Positions 1 through 5,193 of a DNA stretch of 7,178 nt are shown in pieces. The notes beneath the pieces were generated by a model. That model worked only from the letters and a program-made list of their open reading frames with translations, was not told where the DNA came from and made no database searches. A program made the translations under genes and the position numbers. This stretch comes from Acetofilamentum sp. (GTDB lineage: Bacteria > Bacteroidota > Bacteroidia > Bacteroidales > JAFGUD01), in contig DYKL01000182.1 in assembly GCA_020722645.1 (NCBI GenBank), positions 1 to 7,178 on the forward strand, written 5' to 3'. Within the stretch, counting starts at the first letter, position 1. Each line of letters starts with the position of its first letter.

Positions 1-2
1 CA

Positions 3-644
3 AATACCTTAAATTTTAATTTTACTCTAAATCAGGGACAAGCACAAACAATTTTTAGCATAGAAAAAACTCTTAGCACAACCGTACCACCTTCTCCAAA
101 CAAAATAAATGCTAATGCTGATTTTTACGCAAAAAAAATATATTCTAACGGACAAGAATTAAAATCAAGTAAATGGCAGCAAAACGGCAATAATATTTAC
201 TATAACAGTGGTAATGTTGGTATTGGGACAGACAATCCAACGGCACCTTTTCACGTTTATAAGAACGGAAACGAATTAGCAAAAATTAATGAAGAAGGAT
301 ATTTCTTTTGCAGAGAATTGGTTGTAAAAAAGACAGGTGATTTAACTTTCCCCGACTATGTTTTTGAGCCGGATTACGATTTGATGCCGCTTTTTGAATT
401 AGAAGAATACATCACAGAAAACAAACATCTGCCGGAAGTGCCTACTGCACAGCAAATTGACGAAACAGGCATTGAAGTTGCAAATATGACAACAATTCTT
501 CTGAAAAAAGTTGAAGAGCTTACGCTTTATACTATTGAACAACAAAAAGCTATTGATGAGCTTAAACAAATCATAGAACTACAACAAAAACAGATTGAAG
601 AACAACAGAAACAGATAAATATATTGATAGAAAACCAAAAATAA
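3..644 (+). CDS. Tail-fibre-like surface protein, C-terminal part (5' end outside window)
   Basis: The frame is open from base 3 to the TAA at 642-644, giving 213 visible residues; the true start lies upstream. A TTG at 318 is only an internal codon, because family-typical sequence continues before it. Visible residues 70-76 read GNVGIGT, followed by DNPTAPFHV, the signature of Bacteroidota fibre or 'cell wall anchor' proteins. Residues from about 115 to 170 (DYVFEPDYDLMP, then ENKHLPEVPTA) match the C-terminal module of the same proteins, which resembles the peptidase S74/tail-fibre chaperone region. I saw no evidence of self-cleavage. Residues 170-213 form a Gln/Glu/Lys-rich coiled coil, probably for oligomerisation. 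Such proteins are sometimes mislabelled bZIP factors because of this coil. The next gene starts 7 bases after the stop, suggesting co-transcription. The family is fairly sure; the exact role is unknown and a surface or secreted location is inferred. Confidence 0.85.
   Translation, partial: NTLNFNFTLNQGQAQTIFSIEKTLSTTVPPSPNKINANADFYAKKIYSNGQELKSSKWQQNGNNIYYNSGNVGIGTDNPTAPFHVYKNGNELAKINEEGYFFCRELVVKKTGDLTFPDYVFEPDYDLMPLFELEEYITENKHLPEVPTAQQIDETGIEVANMTTILLKKVEELTLYTIEQQKAIDELKQIIELQQKQIEEQQKQINILIENQK
582..623 (+). repeat. Two-copy 21-bp in-frame repeat coding coiled-coil heptads
   Basis: Bases 582-602 and 603-623 are imperfect tandem copies coding QQKQIEE and QQKQINI. The unit is exactly seven codons, one coiled-coil heptad, so the repeat probably reflects heptad duplication in the C-terminal coil of the fibre-like protein. 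It is not a mobile or regulatory repeat. Confidence 0.7.
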
Positions 645-651
645 ACAAAAA

Positions 652-3600
652 ATGAAAAAATATATTTTCACTATACTTTTATTATTTGAATTTTTTGTCT
701 TTTTTGGACAAACAAAAACAGACGAGCCATTATATCAGTACACAAATTATGACGAAATAATACCGCCATCACCGGATGCTGAATCATTAGGTACTTTTGG
801 AAATAATGAGATTAATCTGTTTTCTGGTGCTGTAAACATAACAATACCGATATATACTTATAAAACCAAAAATTTAAGTGTACCTATTGTACTTTCTTAC
901 AGTTCAAATGGAGTAAAAGTAGGAGAGACAGCATCACTTGTTGGAATTGACTGGTCTATGACTGCCGGTGGTGTTATAAACAGAACAGTCCTTGATAAAC
1001 CTGATGAATTAACTAGTAATAGAAGATTTGAACTTGATTTTCATATATTAACTCCTACACTAATTGATTATTTAGAAAATGTTACAACAACACCAAATGA
1101 AATAGACAACCAACCTGATGTTTTTTCATTCAGTTACTTAGGAAGGTCAGGTAAATTTGTTTACGACGAGAATGGCTTTATATATACAATACCATACAGC
1201 AATATCATTATTGATTACAACAAGGACAATACAGGCTTTACAGGTGGCATTTCTGGTTTTATTATTACAGATAAAAGCGGTATAAAATATTTTTTTACTG
1301 CACCTGAAACTACTCAGATAGTCGAGGGGAGCAGTTGTAAAGTTTATGATAAACAAATTGTTAACTCTGCGTGGTATTTAACTCAAATTATTCATCCAAA
1401 AGGTGATGTTATATATCTTGAATATGACTTTGCAAATTATATTTTTCAGACAAGAGATAAACACACTGTAACGAGAAATTTAGACTATTATAGCTGTAAT
1501 GCCGACACATATTGTGATTTGAATAATTCTTCTGTGTTTTGCAAACAATATCAAAGATATTTTACACCTGTTTTAAAAAAAATTTATAGTAATCAGATAG
1601 ACAGTGTTAAGTTTATTCATTCACAAGATAGAGATGATTTGAAGGGTGCTTCTATGCTAAATGAAATCGTAATAAAAAACAACAATGAAGTAATAAAAAG
1701 ATTTGTTTTTAATTATGATTTCATTGAATCTAACAAAGCAAGGAAAGACATTTTACAAACTTATAATTATAGAATGTTTCTAAAGTCAATTCAGGAATTT
1801 TCTGCTGATACTATTAAGTCAGTACCACCATACGAATTTTTTTATTTTCAACCTGAAAATTTGCCTGATAGATTATCATACGATATTGATCACTGGGGTT
1901 TTTATAATGCAGCTAATAACAGTTTACTTGCACCAAGTGTTAATAATTACAGATTTCAGGACTATATTGGTGCTGACAGAGAACCGACACAAAATTTGTC
2001 TGTTGCTAAATATGGTATTCTTGAAAAAGTTGTTTATCCGACCAAAGGATATTCAATTTTTGAATATGAACATAATAACTACTTAACTGAAGATATAGTT
2101 GGCTATGGTGAACACAATGTTATAAATGAATATTATAAAATAAATTACGCTGAAAATACGTGGATTGATTTTGAATTTACCATTTCTCAAACTCAAAATA
2201 TTGATTTTTATTTAACATGTGGAGAAGTCAATGAGAACAAAAATATAAAGTGGGGAAAAGTTATATTTGAATTAGTAGATAATAACGCTATAACTTTTTT
2301 TAATTATGAGCTTGAAGCACAAAATGAAGCACAAAATAGTGCTTATGAAAATATTGATTTAGAACCTGGCACATACAACTTGAGAGTAATGTTTACAGCG
2401 GGTGTTTCTGAACTTTTTGCTCAATTTTATTTTAATTATTTTGATTCTCTTACTATTCAGAACGTTAATAAAAATACCGGTGGTTTAAGAGTATCAAAAA
2501 TCAAAAATTATGATATCAATAATCACGAACCCCAAATTATTAGTTATTATTACAACACTTTTGACAATAAAGAATTTTCTTCGGGCATTACAACATTTGA
2601 ACCAAATTATTTTTCGTATTATACTATTGAAAAATGCTGTAATATGCCTAATGGTTCTATGCCTTTTAGATGTTCTTATGGTCAATCTAATTCATCGCCG
2701 GTTAATTCGGTATTTTTCGGCAATGGTACTCATATTGTTTATCCTTTTGTTACTATCGGATATGGCGATAATTTTGAAAATGGTGGTGAGGAATTTGAAT
2801 TTTCTTTTTACAATGATGAAGGTGCACTTTATGAATGTTGCGACCAAGATATTAATATACCTAATTCGCCAAACACTGATTATTCTTGGAAATCAGGTAA
2901 AATTAAAAACAAAAGAACTTTTAGATTAGATAAAAATACCGGAAATGACATTACACTTAAAGATGAGAATTATTTTTATCACTATGACGATAGTGTTTTT
3001 CATGAAATTAAAGGATTGACTATCAGAAGACAAGTACCAACTACTTGTTATCAACATCAAGAAGACTTTTATTGTCCTGATAATGTCGAAGACTTATATT
3101 TTATTTGGGGACCCGAAAATCAAGATCATTTTGACTGCTTACCTATTGTAATTCGTCCTAAAAATCCTTTATTCTTATATTTGATTTTAAGCGGACGGTT
3201 TCCTGTGATATATTTATGTACAGATGAACCATATTTTGCTTTCCCTGAAAAAAAATATGGTTATTGCACTCCTAATAACTTAGGTGCTCATAAAACGTAT
3301 TCTTCTGATTATAAAAATTATGATGTTGAATCATACAAACACGTCTCGCAATGGACATATCTTGAAAAAGAGATTGTTACCGAATACGATAATAATGGAC
3401 AAAATCCATACACAAAAACCGTACTTTATAAATACGATAATCCTCTTCATCTGCAAATGACAAGTTCAGAAACATATACTTCTGATGGCAAACAGGTTTT
3501 AAATGAATACTTTTATCCGCAAGATTTTATTTTAGAAAACATATATGATTGTAATTTAGATTATTTTAAAACGACTAAGCAATATTTAATTGAATTATCT

Positions 3601-4395
3601 GTCTGTCTGAAAAGTTGTATTGATGCAAATTGTGATTATGATGAATGTTGTTACAATTGTTATGATGTTTATAATCAAGATATGCAAAATGCAGCAGAAG
3701 AATTTGAAGTATGCTTAAACCCCGATAATTCTGATTTTAACAAATCTCTTGCATTTATGAATATTAACGGTATATCTAATCCAATAATTGCCGAAGTTCA
3801 AAAAATAAACGGTAATGTTACCAATAGTTCTATAAATTTTACCGGCTTGTATAAAAATAATTTTAATGATTATTTTATTGATTTAAAAAATATTTATCAT
3901 TTTGACACAAAGAACACTTTTGAATATCCTTTTTTTAATTCTAATGGTGAGTTTGTTTGGGATGAAAATAAATATTATAAAAGTATAGAATTTGACAGAT
4001 TTGATGATTTTGGAAATTTGATACAGTATCATAACGAAAATGATATACCTGTTTGTATTATTTATGGTTATAATTACAACTATCCCATTGCAAAAATCGA
4101 AAATGCTGATTTTAATGAGGTAATAAATTCAATAGCTTTCACATACGAACAGTTACAAAACAAAGATGATAATGAATTATTGAATATTTTTGATAATTTG
4201 AGGACTAACAACCCCCAGTGGATAATTACTTCATACACTTACGAACCAATGGTAGGAATAAAAACTATTTCAGACCCAAATGGTTATACGACTGAATATA
4301 TCTATGACGAACTAAAAAGATTAAAAACTATTATAGACGAAGACGGAAATGTGCTAAAACAAATTGAATATAATTACAAAACCAATAATAATTAA
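652..4395 (+). CDS. Secreted RHS/YD-repeat-family protein, cysteine-rich, 1247 residues
   Basis: A complete gene. The ATG at 652 follows the upstream stop by 7 A-rich bases and begins a signal peptide (MKK, then a hydrophobic run to about residue 20), so the product is exported. Residues 54-119 carry the conserved N-terminal region of Bacteroidota RHS-like proteins: FSGAVNITIPIY, LSYSSNGVKV, then WSMTAGGVINRTV. Residues 493-600 look like an inserted beta-sandwich (ending ENIDLEPGTYNLRV), followed at 610 by GGLRVSKIKNYD, a usual family element. The middle (about 620-1110) is poorly conserved to my eye. Residues 1114-1155 (FDDFGNL, then YGYNYNYPIAKIENA) and 1194-1247 (DPNGYTTEYIYDELKR, then IEYNYK) are the standard YD-type C-terminus, so the protein is not truncated. 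It has 24 cysteines, clustered at 282-297, 662-674, 799-872 and 967-1021. No toxin domain or type IX sorting domain is seen. Function is unknown; RHS proteins generally build beta-shell cocoons. Confidence 0.88.
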   Translation: MKKYIFTILLLFEFFVFFGQTKTDEPLYQYTNYDEIIPPSPDAESLGTFGNNEINLFSGAVNITIPIYTYKTKNLSVPIVLSYSSNGVKVGETASLVGIDWSMTAGGVINRTVLDKPDELTSNRRFELDFHILTPTLIDYLENVTTTPNEIDNQPDVFSFSYLGRSGKFVYDENGFIYTIPYSNIIIDYNKDNTGFTGGISGFIITDKSGIKYFFTAPETTQIVEGSSCKVYDKQIVNSAWYLTQIIHPKGDVIYLEYDFANYIFQTRDKHTVTRNLDYYSCNADTYCDLNNSSVFCKQYQRYFTPVLKKIYSNQIDSVKFIHSQDRDDLKGASMLNEIVIKNNNEVIKRFVFNYDFIESNKARKDILQTYNYRMFLKSIQEFSADTIKSVPPYEFFYFQPENLPDRLSYDIDHWGFYNAANNSLLAPSVNNYRFQDYIGADREPTQNLSVAKYGILEKVVYPTKGYSIFEYEHNNYLTEDIVGYGEHNVINEYYKINYAENTWIDFEFTISQTQNIDFYLTCGEVNENKNIKWGKVIFELVDNNAITFFNYELEAQNEAQNSAYENIDLEPGTYNLRVMFTAGVSELFAQFYFNYFDSLTIQNVNKNTGGLRVSKIKNYDINNHEPQIISYYYNTFDNKEFSSGITTFEPNYFSYYTIEKCCNMPNGSMPFRCSYGQSNSSPVNSVFFGNGTHIVYPFVTIGYGDNFENGGEEFEFSFYNDEGALYECCDQDINIPNSPNTDYSWKSGKIKNKRTFRLDKNTGNDITLKDENYFYHYDDSVFHEIKGLTIRRQVPTTCYQHQEDFYCPDNVEDLYFIWGPENQDHFDCLPIVIRPKNPLFLYLILSGRFPVIYLCTDEPYFAFPEKKYGYCTPNNLGAHKTYSSDYKNYDVESYKHVSQWTYLEKEIVTEYDNNGQNPYTKTVLYKYDNPLHLQMTSSETYTSDGKQVLNEYFYPQDFILENIYDCNLDYFKTTKQYLIELSVCLKSCIDANCDYDECCYNCYDVYNQDMQNAAEEFEVCLNPDNSDFNKSLAFMNINGISNPIIAEVQKINGNVTNSSINFTGLYKNNFNDYFIDLKNIYHFDTKNTFEYPFFNSNGEFVWDENKYYKSIEFDRFDDFGNLIQYHNENDIPVCIIYGYNYNYPIAKIENADFNEVINSIAFTYEQLQNKDDNELLNIFDNLRTNNPQWIITSYTYEPMVGIKTISDPNGYTTEYIYDELKRLKTIIDEDGNVLKQIEYNYKTNNN
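2314..2337 (+). repeat. Perfect 12-bp tandem duplication (EAQN twice)
   Basis: Bases 2314-2325 and 2326-2337 are identical copies of GAAGCACAAAAT. They encode EAQN-EAQN at residues 555-562, in a probable loop of the inserted beta-sandwich of the first YD protein. The reading frame is kept. Perfect identity suggests a recent slippage duplication. Confidence 0.9.
3550..3714 (+). other. Cysteine-dense segment of the first YD protein
   Basis: This stretch codes residues 967-1021, which hold eight cysteines: 967, 985, 989, 994, 999, 1000, 1003 and 1021. The core spacing is C-x3-C-x4-C-x4-C-C-x2-C. The surrounding residues are acidic and tyrosine-rich (for example CDYDECCYNCYDVY). Because the protein has a signal peptide, disulfide bonds in an oxidising compartment are more likely than a zinc site, though metal binding cannot be excluded. 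I do not recognise a named domain here. The segment sits between YD-like stretches, so it may be a small folded insertion on the RHS shell. Confidence 0.6.
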
Positions 4396-4405
4396 AACTA
4401 AACTT

Positions 4406-5173
4406 ATGAAAACAAAATTATTTACAATTGCGGCAATTTTCACAATGTTTTTATTTTGCATATTTTCTTGTAAAAAACCACCGATCGAAGTACCGATTGA
4501 ATATGGCAGAGTTTCGGTAATAGATCAAGCCGGTAATTTTCTCAGGTCTGAAAAGGAAGGCATAAAAGTTACTCTTATTGAACTCGATAGTGTTTACTAT
4601 ACTGATACCGAAGGCAATTTTCAGTTAAAAAATCTTGATTCCGGTGCTACTTATACTCTAAAATTCGAAAAAGAAGGTTTATATACATTACCTTATTATC
4701 AGTTTGTTTTCGTTCCGGGTATTGCTTTGCCAAAGATTATATTAGTTACTGAAATAACAAATTATTTTGATACAACTGGAATTCGCTTATATGGGTTAAA
4801 ATTGGTTTATTCTTTAAGAATTTTACCTATAGAAGATAAACAGGCATTTGTTAATGCTTATTTTTCTGATAAACCTTCTGTAGAATATAATAATTATCTT
4901 TATATGAAACGAATTAATACAATTAAGTTGAGTTCTCTTCTTGAAGTTTTGATGGATACTAACGAGTTTAATTTTTTACAATATGATGATATTTACGTTA
5001 AGTTGTACCTTGCAGGCGCTATTGAGAGGACTTACTATGATGAAGGTATTCTGTATAATCTACCCGGGCATACGTTATATACAGACCCTGAGACAGGTTT
5101 GGAAATTGATCCGGCTCTTAATTTTGATGAGCCTTCTGATGTAATGCATCTTGATTTGAGCCAATACAAATAG
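4406..5173 (+). CDS. Lipoprotein with carboxypeptidase-regulatory-like domain
   Basis: A complete 255-residue gene. I chose the ATG at 4406, 10 bases after the previous stop. An upstream in-frame TTG at 4364 would overlap the previous gene and place a hydrophilic extension before the signal peptide. Residues 1-22 form a lipoprotein signal (MKTK, hydrophobic core, lipobox I-F-S-C with Cys22). Lys-Lys-Pro follows the cysteine, with no acidic surface-export signal of the Bacteroidota type, so an outer-membrane, periplasm-facing location is a guess. Residues 34-110 (GRVSVIDQAGNFL, then YTDTEGNFQLKNL and YTLKFEKEG) resemble the CarboxypepD_reg-like beta-sandwich, common in envelope proteins of this phylum and usually not catalytic. 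Residues 110-255 are not recognised; they are rich in Tyr, Leu and Asp. Lying between two YD genes, it may anchor or assist one of the shells, or protect the cell from it, but nothing in the sequence proves either. Confidence 0.85.
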   Translation: MKTKLFTIAAIFTMFLFCIFSCKKPPIEVPIEYGRVSVIDQAGNFLRSEKEGIKVTLIELDSVYYTDTEGNFQLKNLDSGATYTLKFEKEGLYTLPYYQFVFVPGIALPKIILVTEITNYFDTTGIRLYGLKLVYSLRILPIEDKQAFVNAYFSDKPSVEYNNYLYMKRINTIKLSSLLEVLMDTNEFNFLQYDDIYVKLYLAGAIERTYYDEGILYNLPGHTLYTDPETGLEIDPALNFDEPSDVMHLDLSQYK

Positions 5174-5193
5174 AAACGCAACAAAAAATTATT

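Noticed and set aside
500..644. bZIP-like transcription factor
   Set aside because: The Gln/Glu-rich coiled coil can mimic a leucine zipper, but no basic DNA-binding region precedes it and the rest of the protein is a fibre-type module.
1147..2685. Short open frames at 1147-1356 (-), 1886-2086 (+) and 2494-2685 (-)
   Set aside because: All lie inside the first YD gene, are under 70 residues, and show no recognisable features or own start context.
2510..2929. A 139-residue + strand open frame with hydrophobic stretches
   Set aside because: It is an out-of-frame reading inside the complete first YD gene. Its Leu/Ile richness comes from AT-rich codons read in another frame.
131..3255. Runs of eight A (near 131-138, 1575-1582 and 3248-3255) as phase-variation sites
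   Set aside because: Such runs are expected by chance in DNA this AT-rich, they lie inside intact frames, and none is near a start codon.
4364..4405. TTG at 4364 as the lipoprotein start
   Set aside because: It would add 14 residues before a well-formed lipoprotein signal peptide and overlap the previous gene. The ATG at 4406 fits the signal peptide exactly.
5174..5193. Promoter or terminator between the lipoprotein and the second YD gene
   Set aside because: The 20-base gap has no inverted repeat and no convincing Bacteroidota TTTG / TAnnTTTG pair, so co-transcription is the simpler reading.
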